From Pseudolabrys sp. (lineage in GTDB: Bacteria; Pseudomonadota; Alphaproteobacteria; Rhizobiales; Xanthobacteraceae), in the NCBI GenBank assembly GCA_022841665.1, contig JALHRB010000010.1:36277-100276 (forward strand): a stretch of 64,000 nucleotides of DNA, read 5' to 3'. Below the pieces are notes generated by a model. The model was not told the origin of the DNA, did no database searches, and saw only the letters and a program-made list of their open reading frames with translations. This document shows, piece after piece, positions 17,508 through 26,835 of the stretch. The position numbers and the translations under genes were made by a program. The first letter of the stretch is position 1; each line of letters opens with the position of its first letter.

Positions 17508-18768
17508 AGTTACGCTCGATCTCGCCGTTCTGCGCCGCATGGCGCTGCGGCTCATCCTCGGCACGATCTGGCTGCAGCCCTTCCTGATCGCGGGTGCCTG
17601 CTGGATTTATGACACGGCGTTCTTGCTCCCGGCGGGGACCGCGCTCGCGATCGCAGGCGCGGCGCAGGCCGCCGCGTATTGGGACCCTGACGGTGGGCCG
17701 GGGCGGATCGCTGCCGGCGTGTCGCTGATGACTTTGATCTCGGTCCTCGTCGGCGTGTTGAGCGGCCAGCCGCTCCAGGTCGACATGCATATGTACTATT
17801 TCGCGGCGCTGGCGTTGCTTGTGGCCACCTGCGACTGGAAGGTCATCGCGGCAGCGACCGCGACGGTGGCCGTCCACCACATCGCGCTCAATTTCGTCCT
17901 CCCCTCGCTGATCTACCCGGGTGGTTCCAATCTGTTTCGCTTGGCGCTGCACGCGGTCATTCTCCTGCTCGAAGCCGGCGTGCTTATATGGTTGGCTTTC
18001 ACCGTGGAGAAGATGTTCGCCGCTGTCATGGCAGCGACGGCGCGTGCGGAAGAAAACCATCGCGCCGCCGAAACAAGCCATCGAGAGGCGCTCGAGGCGG
18101 TGGCCCGCGCCGAAGAGGCGCATCGGCTGTACGAAGAAAACCAGCAGCAGTCGGCCGGCGAAAGAGAAGAGGCCGAAAGAGAACAACGCCGCGTGCTGGC
18201 AGACATCGCCGCGACTGTGAAGCACAACGCGGAGAGCGCGGCCCAAGCCGACCAGTTCGCGGCCGGCACGTCCGCGGTGGCGGAACGCGGCGGCCGGGTG
18301 GCCACGCAGGCCGTCGAGGCGATGTCACGCATTGAAGAGGCCTCGCGCAAGATTTCCGACATCATTGCAGTGATCGACGAGATCGCGAGGCAAACCAACC
18401 TGCTGGCGCTCAATGCCGCGGTCGAGGCGGCCCGCGCCGGCGAGGCCGGCCGCGGGTTCGCGGTCGTCGCCACCGAGGTGAGGGATTTGGCGCAGCGTTC
18501 ATCGCAGGCGGCCAAGGACATTAAGGAGCTGATCACGAACAGCTCGAACCAGGTGCAGGAAGGGGTCACGCTCGTGAACAGCGCCGGGGCCTCGCTGGTC
18601 GAGATCGTGGACTCGATCAAGAAGGTGACGAGCATTGTGTCGCAGATCGCCGCGGCCAGCGGCGAGCAGGCGCGGGGGCTGGAGCAAATCAACAAGGCAC
18701 CAGGATCTTCGGGCGAAGCGATACAGGGGGACGGCATCGGCGACCGCGCGACTGAACTCGCAGCCTGA
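17500..18768 (+). CDS. Methyl-accepting chemotaxis protein with a degraded C-terminus
   Basis: This 422-residue chemoreceptor has several N-terminal membrane helices (residues about 12-180) with no large periplasmic sensor and no obvious HAMP domain, then a coiled-coil signalling domain. The hairpin tip ([22 protein letters not shown], split here as residues about 290-310) is intact. After GLEQINKA the frame departs from the family: EAIQ still resembles the usual EATQ, but the following [15 protein letters not shown] continuation is in the +1 frame, showing a small deletion and frameshift, and the gene then ends 12 bases before the opposing ABC-F gene. The second methylation helix is therefore lost. 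GAGGAA precedes the ATG. Confidence 0.85.
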   Translation: MSEVTLDLAVLRRMALRLILGTIWLQPFLIAGACWIYDTAFLLPAGTALAIAGAAQAAAYWDPDGGPGRIAAGVSLMTLISVLVGVLSGQPLQVDMHMYYFAALALLVATCDWKVIAAATATVAVHHIALNFVLPSLIYPGGSNLFRLALHAVILLLEAGVLIWLAFTVEKMFAAVMAATARAEENHRAAETSHREALEAVARAEEAHRLYEENQQQSAGEREEAEREQRRVLADIAATVKHNAESAAQADQFAAGTSAVAERGGRVATQAVEAMSRIEEASRKISDIIAVIDEIARQTNLLALNAAVEAARAGEAGRGFAVVATEVRDLAQRSSQAAKDIKELITNSSNQVQEGVTLVNSAGASLVEIVDSIKKVTSIVSQIAAASGEQARGLEQINKAPGSSGEAIQGDGIGDRATELAA

Positions 18769-18780
18769 CGAAGAGGCCTT

Positions 18781-20643
18781 TCAGGCGCTTTCCAAGGCCG
18801 AACTGGCGGCGAGCCAGTCTTCTTCCGCCGCCGCGATCGCCGCCACCACATTGGCGCGCGTCTTCGACAGCTCGGCCGCGCGCGCCGGATCGGTGGCGAA
18901 CAGCGTGCCGTCGCCGAGCGTCTTGTCGAGCTTGTCGAGCTGGCGCGTGAGCTGCGCGATTTTGTGCTCGGAATCGGTCACGCGCTTGCGCAGCGGCGCG
19001 GTCTCGGCGCGCTTGTCGGCGGCGGCGCGTCGCGCCTCGGCGCGGTCGACCTGCGGCGGCGCCTTCGCCGCGCTCTGCTTGTCGCCGGAGAGCACGAGCT
19101 TGCGGTAGTCGTCGAGGTCGCCGTCGAAGGCCGCGACCTTGCCGCCTTGCACCAGCCAGAGCCGGTCGGCGCAGGCTTCCAGCAGATAGCGGTCGTGCGA
19201 GACTAGGATCACCGCGCCGGGATAATCGTTGATCGCCTCGATCAGCGCGCCGCGGCTGTCGATGTCGAGATGGTTGGTCGGCTCGTCGAGGATGACGAGA
19301 TGCGGCGCGCTGAAGGTCGCCAGGCCCAGCAGCAGGCGCGCCTTCTCGCCGCCCGACAGGCTCTTGATCAGGGTGTTGCCGGCCAATCCTGAAAAGCCGA
19401 TGGCGCCGACGCGCGCGCGCACCTTGGCCTCCGGCTGGTCCGGCATCAGCCGGCGCACGGCGTCGTAGGGGCTTTCGTTCTCGTCCAGCTCGTCGAGCTG
19501 GTGCTGCGCGAAATAGCCCACTTTGAGGGTAGACGCGCGCGTCACGCTGCCGTGCATGGGGTCCAGCCGGCCGGCCAAGAGCTTCACCAACGTCGACTTG
19601 CCGTTGCCGTTGGAGCCGAGCAGGGCGATGCGGTCGTCGTTGTCGATGCGCAGCGACAGGCCCGACAGCACGACGCGCCCGTCATAGCCGACGGCGACGT
19701 CGTTGGTGGCGATGATCGGCGGCGACAACAGCTTGTCCGGCGCGGGGATGTTGATCTCGCGCACGTCGTCGATGGTCAGCGCATCGATCGGCTGCAGCCT
19801 GGCCAGCATCTTGAGGCGCGACTGCGCCTGCCGCGCCTTGCTGGCCTTGGCGCGGAAGCGGTCGACGAAGGCTTGCAAATGCTTGCGCTGCGCCTCCTGC
19901 TTCTTGATGGCCTTCTGGTCGAGCACCATGCGCTCGTGGCGCTGGCGCTCGAAATCCGAATAGCCGCCCCGGTAAAGCGTGAGCTTCTTGGCGTCGAGCG
20001 CCAGGATCTGGTCGACCGCGGTGTCGAGCAGGTCGCGGTCGTGGCTGATCACGATCAGCGTGTGCGGATAGCGCGCCAGATGCTCCTGCAGCCAGAGCGT
20101 GCCTTCGAGGTCGAGATAGTTGGTCGGCTCGTCGAGCAGCAGCAGGTCCGGCTCGGAGAACAGCGTCGCGGCGAGCGCGACGCGCATGCGCCAGCCGCCG
20201 GAGAATTCGGTGCAGGGCCGTTGCTGGTCGGCGGTCGAGAAGCCTAAGCCCGAGAGGATCGCGGCGGCGCGGGCCGGCGCCGCATGTGCGCCGATGTCGG
20301 CAAGCCGGGTCTGGATCTCGGCGATGCGGTGCGGGTCGGTCGCGGTTTCGGCTTCCTTGAGGAGCGACGTGCGCTCGCTCGGCGCACTCAGCACCACCTC
20401 GATCAGGCTCTCCGGCCCGTTCGGCGCCTCCTGAGCGAGGCGCCCGATGCGCCAGCGCGGCGGGATTTCCACCGAGCCTTGCTCGGCGTGCAACTCGCCG
20501 GTGATGACGTTGAACAGCGTCGATTTGCCGGTGCCGTTGCGGCCGACCAGGCCGACGCGCGCACCCGGCGTCACGCGCGCGGTGGCGTTTTCAATGAGCG
20601 TGCGGCCGGCAATGCGGACGGTGAGGTCGTCGATCAGGAGCAT
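18781..20643 (-). CDS. ABC-F family ATPase (ribosome-associated, Uup/YheS type)
   Basis: This 620-residue soluble protein has two ABC ATPase cassettes and no membrane helices. Walker A motifs are VGRNGTGKST and LGSNGNGKST; signature motifs are FSGGWRMRVALA and LSGGEKARLLLG; Walker B regions are LLLLDEPTNYLD and LVILDEPTNHLD. The linker between cassettes (KAIKKQEAQRKHLQAFVDRF) is the basic helical hairpin that enters the ribosomal E site in ABC-F proteins. The C-terminus is a Lys/Asp-rich coiled coil. A role in translation control is inferred from the family. Confidence 0.93.
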   Translation of the reverse strand: MLLIDDLTVRIAGRTLIENATARVTPGARVGLVGRNGTGKSTLFNVITGELHAEQGSVEIPPRWRIGRLAQEAPNGPESLIEVVLSAPSERTSLLKEAETATDPHRIAEIQTRLADIGAHAAPARAAAILSGLGFSTADQQRPCTEFSGGWRMRVALAATLFSEPDLLLLDEPTNYLDLEGTLWLQEHLARYPHTLIVISHDRDLLDTAVDQILALDAKKLTLYRGGYSDFERQRHERMVLDQKAIKKQEAQRKHLQAFVDRFRAKASKARQAQSRLKMLARLQPIDALTIDDVREINIPAPDKLLSPPIIATNDVAVGYDGRVVLSGLSLRIDNDDRIALLGSNGNGKSTLVKLLAGRLDPMHGSVTRASTLKVGYFAQHQLDELDENESPYDAVRRLMPDQPEAKVRARVGAIGFSGLAGNTLIKSLSGGEKARLLLGLATFSAPHLVILDEPTNHLDIDSRGALIEAINDYPGAVILVSHDRYLLEACADRLWLVQGGKVAAFDGDLDDYRKLVLSGDKQSAAKAPPQVDRAEARRAAADKRAETAPLRKRVTDSEHKIAQLTRQLDKLDKTLGDGTLFATDPARAAELSKTRANVVAAIAAAEEDWLAASSALESA

Positions 20644-20683
20644 GGGGCCGCCTTGTGGCCGAGGCGGGGCGGGGATGCAATGC

Positions 20684-20802
20684 CTCTCTCGTCATTCCGG
20701 GGCGCGCACGAAGTGCGCGAGCCCGGAATCCATAATCCGCAGCGCTGCGGCGTATGGATTCCGGGTCCGGCCCTTTGGGCCGTCCCGGAATGACAGAGAG
20801 AG
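20684..20802. repeat. Long extragenic palindromic repeat
   Basis: The ends CTCTCTCGTCATTCCGGG and CCCGGAATGACAGAGAG are near-perfect inverted complements, with nested inner hairpins: CCGGAATCCATA pairs with TATGGATTCCGG, and GCGCGCACGAAGTGCGC is a separate stem. The 119-base element ends just before the stop codon of the tartrate dehydrogenase-like gene and fills most of the gap to the ABC-F gene. It may act as a transcription barrier, but its form fits a dispersed REP-like family. Confidence 0.85.
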
Positions 20803-21879
20803 TTAGGCGAGCGCCTCAGCCACCGCCTTGCCGCACTCCACGGTGTTCGCCGGCCCTTTCAGGTCGCGCGTGCGCAGCTTCTCCTGCGCCAGCACGGTCT
20901 CGATCGCCTTGACGACGGCCTTGGCAGCCTCCGGCTCGCCGAGGTGGTCGAGCATCATCGCGCCCGACCAGATTTGCCCGATCGGATTGGCGATGCCCTG
21001 ACCGTAGATGTCCGGCGCCGAGCCGTGCACCGGCTCGAACACCGACGGGAATTTGCGCTCGGGATTGATGTTGCCGGAGGGCGCGATGCCGATGGTGCCG
21101 GTGCAGGCGGGGCCGAGGTCGGAGAGGATGTCGCCGAACAAATTGGAGGCGACCACCACGTTGAAGGTGTCGGGCTTGAGCACGAACAGCGCGGACAGGA
21201 TGTCGATGTGGAACTGGTTCCACTTCACGTCGGGATAGTTCTTGGCCATCTCCTTCACGCGCTCGTCCCAGTACGGCATGGTGATGGCGATGCCGTTCGA
21301 CTTGGTGGCCGAGGTCAGGTGCTTCTTCGGCGTCGAGCGGGCGAGCTCGAAGGCGAACTTGAGCACGCGGTCGACGCCGACACGGGTGAGGATCGTCTCC
21401 TGCATCACGACCTCGCGGTCGGTGCCGGGAAACGCGCGGCCGCCGATGGCGGAATATTCACCCTCGGTGTTCTCGCGCACGACCCAGAAGTCGATGTCGC
21501 CCGGCTTGCGGCCGGCGAGCGGGGAGGGCACGCCCGGCATCAGCCGCACCGGCCGCAGATTGACGTACTGGTCGAACTCGCGGCGGAACAGGATCAGCGA
21601 GCCCCAGAGCGAGACGTGGTCGGGCACTTTGTCGGGCATGCCGACGGCGCCGAAGAAGATGGCATCGTGCTTGCCGATCTTCTCTTTCCAGTCCTCCGGC
21701 ATCATGCGGCCGTGCTTTTCGTAGTAGTCGCAGCTCGCGAAATCGAAATCGTCGAGTTGGAGCTTGAAGCCGAACTTCTTGGCCGCCGCCTCCAGCACGC
21801 GCACGCCCTCGGGCACGACTTCCTTGCCGATGCCGTCGCCGGGGATGACGGCAATGCGGTGGACGCGGTTGGTGCTCAT
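20803..21879 (-). CDS. ttuC: Tartrate dehydrogenase / isopropylmalate dehydrogenase-like decarboxylating enzyme
   Basis: This 358-residue enzyme belongs to the beta-decarboxylating dehydrogenase family, which oxidises substituted malates with NAD and a divalent metal. IAVIPGDGIGKEV is the N-terminal nucleotide/substrate motif, RPVRLMPG carries substrate arginines, and SNLFGDILSDLGP contains the metal-binding aspartates. Sequence features such as YVNLRPVRLMPGVPSPL and WVVRENTEGEYS resemble tartrate dehydrogenase (TtuC) more than LeuB, but substrate choice within this family is hard to call by eye. It stands alone, so context does not help. Confidence 0.85.
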   Translation of the reverse strand: MSTNRVHRIAVIPGDGIGKEVVPEGVRVLEAAAKKFGFKLQLDDFDFASCDYYEKHGRMMPEDWKEKIGKHDAIFFGAVGMPDKVPDHVSLWGSLILFRREFDQYVNLRPVRLMPGVPSPLAGRKPGDIDFWVVRENTEGEYSAIGGRAFPGTDREVVMQETILTRVGVDRVLKFAFELARSTPKKHLTSATKSNGIAITMPYWDERVKEMAKNYPDVKWNQFHIDILSALFVLKPDTFNVVVASNLFGDILSDLGPACTGTIGIAPSGNINPERKFPSVFEPVHGSAPDIYGQGIANPIGQIWSGAMMLDHLGEPEAAKAVVKAIETVLAQEKLRTRDLKGPANTVECGKAVAEALA

Positions 21880-21960
21880 GGGGAGGTCCTCTTGGGGAGA
21901 AGATTACTTCGGCGTGTTCCAAGCACTCCGCTCATTCCCGCGCAAGCCCACCTCACACTT

Positions 21961-22050
21961 GTCATCGCCGGGCTTGTCCCGGCGATCTCGATCAGGGAGG
22001 CAATGCCTTCCTAAGCGGGATGCCCGGGTCAAGCCCGGGCATGACAGGGA
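21961..22050. repeat. Pair of REP-like hairpins
   Basis: Two inverted repeats lie in the 195-base gap upstream of the tartrate dehydrogenase-like gene: ATCGCCGGGCTTGTCCCGGCGAT at 21964-21986 and ATGCCCGGGTCAAGCCCGGGCAT at 22020-22042. Their outer bases GTCAT and ATGAC form a larger inverted pair. The core (CCGGGCTTGTCCCGG) is shared with the elements at 53931 and 55772, so this is one dispersed family. Confidence 0.85.
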
Positions 22051-22074
22051 GAAGTTGTGCGCCCCGGAATGACG

Positions 22075-22599
22075 TCAACTGATCGACGTCAGCCCCACCC
22101 CCGTCTCTCGCTGATAGATGATGAGGTCGAAGGAGGGCGTCGCGTCGTTGCCGAGGATGGACGAGAGCAGCGCGTGCGCCTGGCCGCGGTGGTGGGTCTG
22201 GTGATTGAAGAAATGGTCGAGCGCGGGCGCCAGCGGCTGCTCGATGGTCTGCGGGTTGACCACTGTGCGAAAGCGCAAAATGCGGTTGAGGTCGTCCTCG
22301 CTCAGCCGCTCGATATAGCGGCTGATGCGCGTGTCCTCGCTGCGCCGCGCCGCCCGCAAGGCCTCGAAATCGTCGTAAAGGATGGCGTCGAGGCCGGGCG
22401 GCTGCTCGCCCGCGCCGGTGAAGCGCCGCATCCAGATACGGTCGCCGACCAGCAGGTGGTTGAGGGTGCCGTGCAGCGACTTGAAGAAGGCGCCACGGTC
22501 GGCGCGGTAGTCGGCGTCGGCCACCTTGGCGGCCGCCTCGTAGAGCCGCTCGTTGCACCAGGCATTGTAGCCGGCGAACATCCGGTAGCGGGACTTCAT
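22075..22599 (-). CDS. DinB-like four-helix metal-binding protein
   Basis: This 174-residue protein opens MFAGYNAWCNERLYEAA and has the DinB/YfiT pattern of three metal-ligand histidines: one in LHGTLNHLLVGDRIW and others in HFFNHQTHHRGQAHALL. DinB-fold proteins bind a divalent metal and many act as thiol-dependent transferases; the function here is unknown. Despite the name, this is not DNA polymerase IV. It is divergent from ndk across about 150 bases. Confidence 0.88.
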   Translation of the reverse strand: MKSRYRMFAGYNAWCNERLYEAAAKVADADYRADRGAFFKSLHGTLNHLLVGDRIWMRRFTGAGEQPPGLDAILYDDFEALRAARRSEDTRISRYIERLSEDDLNRILRFRTVVNPQTIEQPLAPALDHFFNHQTHHRGQAHALLSSILGNDATPSFDLIIYQRETGVGLTSIS

Positions 22600-22752
22600 G
22601 CGCTCCCCCGGCTCAAAAGGCCTTGAAATCGCGGCGGTCTGGCATCGGGCTGACTTGCCCGGCCACCGCCCTCTCGGTATAAGCCGCCGCGGCTTAGCCG
22701 TTCCAATGACTATCGTTCAATTCACCGATCAATCCCAGTGAAGGATGACCCG

Positions 22753-23175
22753 ATGGCGCGCGAGCGTACCTTTTCGATCCTTAAACCCGACGCCACCGAG
22801 CGTAACCTCACGGGTGCCATCAACGCCATGATCGAGCAGGCCGGCCTGCGCATCGTCGCCCAGAAGCGCGTGCGCATCACCAAGGAACAGGCCGAGCGCT
22901 TTTATGCAGTGCACAAAGAGCGGCCCTTCTTCGGCGAACTGGTCGCCTTCATGATTTCCGGCCCGGTGGTCGTGCAGGTGCTGGAAGGCGAGAACGCCAT
23001 CTCCAAATACCGCGAGGTCATGGGCGCCACCGATCCGGCCAAGGCCGCCGCCAATACCATCCGCAAGGTGCATGCGCGCTCGATCGGCGAAAATTCGGTG
23101 CACGGTTCCGACGCGCCCGACACCGCGGAGCGCGAGATCGCGCAGTTCTTTTCGGAGAATGAAATCGTCGGCTGA
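22753..23175 (+). CDS. ndk: Nucleoside diphosphate kinase
   Basis: This 140-residue enzyme equilibrates nucleoside tri- and diphosphates through a phosphohistidine. [16 protein letters not shown] is the family start and the active-site His is in [17 protein letters not shown] chose the ATG at 22753, preceded by GAAGGA, because it gives exactly the family length; an in-frame GTG at 22738 would add five residues. Confidence 0.97.
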   Translation: MARERTFSILKPDATERNLTGAINAMIEQAGLRIVAQKRVRITKEQAERFYAVHKERPFFGELVAFMISGPVVVQVLEGENAISKYREVMGATDPAKAAANTIRKVHARSIGENSVHGSDAPDTAEREIAQFFSENEIVG

Positions 23176-23299
23176 GGCGTAGGAAAAAGCGCTGCCACGC
23201 TTGCGCGCTGGCCAGCGGCTTGCCTGCCGCGATAGATTGGCTGCCGAGGAACGAATATAAGATCGGCCGAAAAGGCGGATCGCCCAGGAGGAGCGGAAA

Positions 23300-24052
23300 G
23301 TGGCTTACATTTGGACGGACATGCTGCAGCCCGCCTTCTGGATTGCGGTCGGTCAGATCATCTGGATCAACATTCTGCTCTCGGGCGACAACGCGGTGGT
23401 GATCGCGCTGGCCTGCCGCTCGCTGCCGCCGCGGCAGCGCTTCTGGGGCATCCTGCTGGGCGCCGGCGCGGCCGTCCTTTTGCGCATTTTCTTCACCATC
23501 ATCATCGCGCAGATCATGGGCGTCCCTTTCCTCAAGCTGGTCGGCGGCGCGCTGCTGCTGTGGATCGCGATCAAGCTGGTCGTGCCGAGCGAGGAGCATG
23601 GCGAGGATAGCGTGAAGGCCGGCGACACGCTCCTGCGCGCCGTCTGGCTGGTGACGGTGGCCGACATCGTGATGAGCCTCGATAACGTCATCGCCATCGC
23701 GGCGGCGGCGGAAACGGCGGCCGCGCGCGTCGACCTCGCGCACGCGCTGACCATCAAGACGACGCTGATCGTGTTCGGCCTGGCCACCAGCGTACCGCTG
23801 ATCATCGCAGGCAGCGCGCTGCTCATGAAGGTGATGGAGCGGTTCCCGATCCTGGTCTGGGCGGGCGCGGCGCTGCTCGGTTGGGTGGCCGGCGAGATCA
23901 TCGTCAAGGATGCCGCGGTCGTTTCCTATCTCGGCGTGGAGTTCGTCGATCGGGTCCACATCTGGACGGCGGCCGCGGGCGCGGTCCTGGTGGTGGCCAC
24001 GGGCTACGTGCTGGCGCGGATGCGGCGCGAGCCGGTCGAGAGCGAGGTCTAG
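23300..24052 (+). CDS. TerC/YjbE-family integral membrane protein
   Basis: This 250-residue inner-membrane protein starts at a GTG preceded by GGAGCGGAAA. It has about seven membrane helices and the family's acidic intramembrane motifs INILLSGDNAVVIALA and VADIVMSLDNVIAIAAAAE. YjbE/TerC proteins are linked to metal export, notably manganese, during protein secretion; the ion here is not known. It is followed 25 bases later by a molybdopterin oxidoreductase, with no obvious functional link. Confidence 0.88.
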   Translation: MAYIWTDMLQPAFWIAVGQIIWINILLSGDNAVVIALACRSLPPRQRFWGILLGAGAAVLLRIFFTIIIAQIMGVPFLKLVGGALLLWIAIKLVVPSEEHGEDSVKAGDTLLRAVWLVTVADIVMSLDNVIAIAAAAETAAARVDLAHALTIKTTLIVFGLATSVPLIIAGSALLMKVMERFPILVWAGAALLGWVAGEIIVKDAAVVSYLGVEFVDRVHIWTAAAGAVLVVATGYVLARMRREPVESEV

Positions 24053-24076
24053 CGGATCGGCTATAGTGGGGGCGCC

Positions 24077-26176
24077 ATGAATCAGACGGTGCGCCTCCCC
24101 GACGCCAGGCGGATCGGCCATTCGGCCTGTCCGCACGACTGCCCGTCCACCTGCGCGCTCGAGGTCGAGCTCATCGACGCGCGCACCATCGGGCGCGTGC
24201 GGGGCTCAAAAGACAACGACTACACGGCAGGCGTGATCTGCGCGAAGGTGGCGCGCTACGCCGAGCGCGAGCACCACGCCGATCGCTTGCTGCGCCCGCT
24301 GCGCCGCGTGGGGCGCAAAGGCTCCGGCCAGTTCGCTCCGATCTCGTGGGACGACGCGCTCGACCTCGTCGCCGAGCAATTCCTGCAAGCCGAGCAGCGG
24401 CACGGCGCCGAAAGCGTGTGGCCCTATTTCTATGCCGGCACCATGGGCCTGGTGATGCGCGACGGCATCAACCGCCTGCGCCACGCCAAGAAATATTCCG
24501 GCTTTCATTCCACCATCTGCGTCAACCCGGCCTATGCCGGCTTTGCCGCCGGGGTGGGGCGCATCGCGGGGCCCGATCCGCGCGAGATGGCGAAGTCGGA
24601 CCTGGTGGTGATCTGGGGCACCAATGCGGTGAACACCCAGGTCAACGTGATGACGCACGCGACGCGCGCCCGCAAGGAGCGCGGGGCCAAGATCGCGGCG
24701 GTCGACATCTACATGAACGGCACCATGGAGCAGGCCGATCTGCCGGTGCTGGTAAAGCCCGGTACCGACGCCGCGCTCGCCTGCGCGGTGATGCATTGCC
24801 TGTTCCGGGACGGCAAGGCCGACTGGGATTATCTCGACAAATACACCGACGCGCCGCGCGAACTGGAAACGCACCTCAAAACGCGCGATCCGGCCTGGGC
24901 GTCGCGCATCACCGGCACGCCGGTCGAAACCATCGAAGCCTTCGCCAGGCTGATCGGCGAGCGCAAGCGCGCTTACTTCCGCCTCGGCTACGGTTTTGCG
25001 CGCTCGCGCAACGGCGCGGCCAACATGCACGCGGCGAGCTGCATCGCGGCGGTGACGGGGGCGTGGGCGCTCGAAGGCGGCGGGGCCTTCCACAACAATG
25101 CCGACATCTACCGGCTCGACAAAACGCTGATCGAAGGACTCGAGGTGCGCGACCCGTCGGTACGCATGCTAGACCAATCGCGCATCGGTGCGATCTTGAC
25201 CGGCGAGCGCGAAGCCCTGATGGGCGGCGGACCGGTGACTGCACTGCTGGTCCAGAACACCAACCCGGTGTCGGTCGCGCCCGACCAGAACAAGGTCAAG
25301 CAGGGCTTCGCGCGCGAGGACCTGTTTGTCTGCGTGCACGAGCAATTCATGACCGAAACCGCCACGATGGCCGACGTCGTGCTGCCGGCGACGACCTTCC
25401 TCGAGCACGACGACGTCTATCGCGGCGGCGGGCATCAATACATCATCCTCGGGCCCAAGCTGGTCGAGCCGCCGGGCGAATGCCGCAACAACCACGAGGT
25501 GATCGCCGCGCTGGCCAAACGCGTCGGCGCGTCACATCCGGGCTTCGCCAAGAGCCCGCGCGAATTGATCGACCAGATGCTGCGCGTGTCGAAGCGCGGC
25601 ACGCTCGAAGAGCTGGAGGCGAACCGCTGGATCGATTGCCAGCCGCCGTTCCGGCAGGCGCATTACCTCGACGGCTTCCCCTGGCCGGACGGCAAATTCC
25701 GTTTCAAGCCCGAGTGGGAGAAGGTGCCGTTCCGCAGCCCTTATCAGTCGGGCCCGGTGTCGGAGATGCCGCGGCTGCCGGACTACTGGGCCGCGGTGGA
25801 GGAGGCCGATGCCGCACATCCGTTCCGCCTCGCCACGTCGCCCGCGCGCGGATTTCTGAATTCCACTTTCACCGAGACGCCGACCTCGCTCGCCAGCGAG
25901 AAGCGGCCGACGGTGATGATCCATCCGGACGATGCGGCCGGGCAGGGGATCGCCGACGGCGATTATGTCGTGCTCGGCAATACGCGCGGCGAGGTGCGCC
26001 TGCATGCCAAGCTGTTCGACGGCCTGCGGCGCGGCGTGCTGATCGCTGAATCGATCTGGCCGAACGCGGCTTACGCCGATGGCAAAGGCATCAACACGCT
26101 CACCGGCGCCGACCCGATCGCGCCTTACGGCGGCGCCGCCTTCCACGACAACAAGGTTTGGATCAGGCGCGCCTGA
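24077..26176 (+). CDS. Molybdopterin-dependent oxidoreductase of the DMSO reductase superfamily
   Basis: This 699-residue single-subunit-like enzyme has an N-terminal [4Fe-4S] motif CPHDCPSTC followed by GVICAK, then the molybdopterin-binding domains (VIWGTNAVNTQVNVMTHATRARKERGAKI; LVQNTNPVSVAPDQNKV) and the C-terminal guanine-dinucleotide domain (NSTFTETPTSLASE). No twin-arginine signal is visible, so it is probably cytoplasmic. Many such stand-alone enzymes are annotated formate dehydrogenase-like, but the substrate is unknown. No electron-transfer subunit or maturation gene lies nearby. Confidence 0.9.
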   Translation: MNQTVRLPDARRIGHSACPHDCPSTCALEVELIDARTIGRVRGSKDNDYTAGVICAKVARYAEREHHADRLLRPLRRVGRKGSGQFAPISWDDALDLVAEQFLQAEQRHGAESVWPYFYAGTMGLVMRDGINRLRHAKKYSGFHSTICVNPAYAGFAAGVGRIAGPDPREMAKSDLVVIWGTNAVNTQVNVMTHATRARKERGAKIAAVDIYMNGTMEQADLPVLVKPGTDAALACAVMHCLFRDGKADWDYLDKYTDAPRELETHLKTRDPAWASRITGTPVETIEAFARLIGERKRAYFRLGYGFARSRNGAANMHAASCIAAVTGAWALEGGGAFHNNADIYRLDKTLIEGLEVRDPSVRMLDQSRIGAILTGEREALMGGGPVTALLVQNTNPVSVAPDQNKVKQGFAREDLFVCVHEQFMTETATMADVVLPATTFLEHDDVYRGGGHQYIILGPKLVEPPGECRNNHEVIAALAKRVGASHPGFAKSPRELIDQMLRVSKRGTLEELEANRWIDCQPPFRQAHYLDGFPWPDGKFRFKPEWEKVPFRSPYQSGPVSEMPRLPDYWAAVEEADAAHPFRLATSPARGFLNSTFTETPTSLASEKRPTVMIHPDDAAGQGIADGDYVVLGNTRGEVRLHAKLFDGLRRGVLIAESIWPNAAYADGKGINTLTGADPIAPYGGAAFHDNKVWIRRA

Positions 26177-26186
26177 GGCGCCGAAG

Positions 26187-26213
26187 CAAAAAGCGCGGGC
26201 TTGCGGCCCGCGC
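26187..26213 (-). terminator. Rho-independent terminator downstream of the DoxX gene
   Basis: An 8-bp perfect GC stem (GCGCGGGC / GCCCGCGC) with a five-base loop is followed, reading the minus strand, by TTTTTG. It lies 28 bases beyond the DoxX stop codon and just after the convergent oxidoreductase gene, so it may slow transcription from both sides. Confidence 0.75.
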
Positions 26214-26240
26214 CTTCGCTCGACGATGTCAGATGTGCGC

Positions 26241-26693
26241 TTAGAGCGTCTTGCCGAGCTTCGCGTCCACCGAATACTGGCCGCCGCCGCGAATGGCGAT
26301 CATGAAGCACACGATCCCCAGGAACAGCACGTACTCGTAGCCTCCGGCGCCGACCGCGAAGCCCTTCGCCCAGTGCGCGGCAAACATCGCAATCAGCAGC
26401 TCGATGGCGAGCGCTGCCGCGAAGAAGCGCGTGAACAGCCCCACAACAAGCGCGGCGCCGCCGACGATCTCGAAGAAGATCGCCAGGACTGCGAACCAGC
26501 GCGGCAAGCCATAATTGGTGGCGAAAGCATTGCCGATGGCCTCCGCGCCGCGCCCCCATTTCGGCCAGCCATGCATGATCATGATCCAGCCGAACACGAC
26601 GCGGGTGATCGCATAAGCGATCGGCTCCACCGCCGCGTAGAATCCTGCCAGGCCGGGAAAAATAAGTTTTTCGTTGCTAGTGCTTCCGTTCAC
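26241..26693 (-). CDS. DoxX family membrane protein
   Basis: This 150-residue protein has four membrane helices with typical DoxX motifs: RVVFGWIMIMHGWPKWG, FEIVGGAALVVGLFTRFFAA and a C-terminal YEYVLFLGIVCFMIAIRGGGQYSVD. I used the GTG at 26693, preceded by AAGGGGG. The function of most DoxX proteins is not established; some take part in redox or thiosulfate metabolism. It is downstream of purN on the same strand but separated by 142 bases, so it may be independent. Confidence 0.87.
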   Translation of the reverse strand: MNGSTSNEKLIFPGLAGFYAAVEPIAYAITRVVFGWIMIMHGWPKWGRGAEAIGNAFATNYGLPRWFAVLAIFFEIVGGAALVVGLFTRFFAAALAIELLIAMFAAHWAKGFAVGAGGYEYVLFLGIVCFMIAIRGGGQYSVDAKLGKTL

Positions 26694-26835
26694 GTCATCC
26701 CCCTTCGTTTCTTGGGCATTTCGCCGTCCGGCTGGGCGGCACAATGTTTTATACTAAAGTCTATAACCCCGGGGCCACCGCGGTATTCCGCGGCGCGGGC
26801 ACAATTCCGTGAGCGGTGGAAAACCAGCGGGTATT

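Noticed and set aside
24346..26049. 567-codon Arg-rich frame overlapping the molybdopterin oxidoreductase
   Set aside because: Out-of-frame shadow of the oxidoreductase with extreme Arg/Ala/Gly composition.
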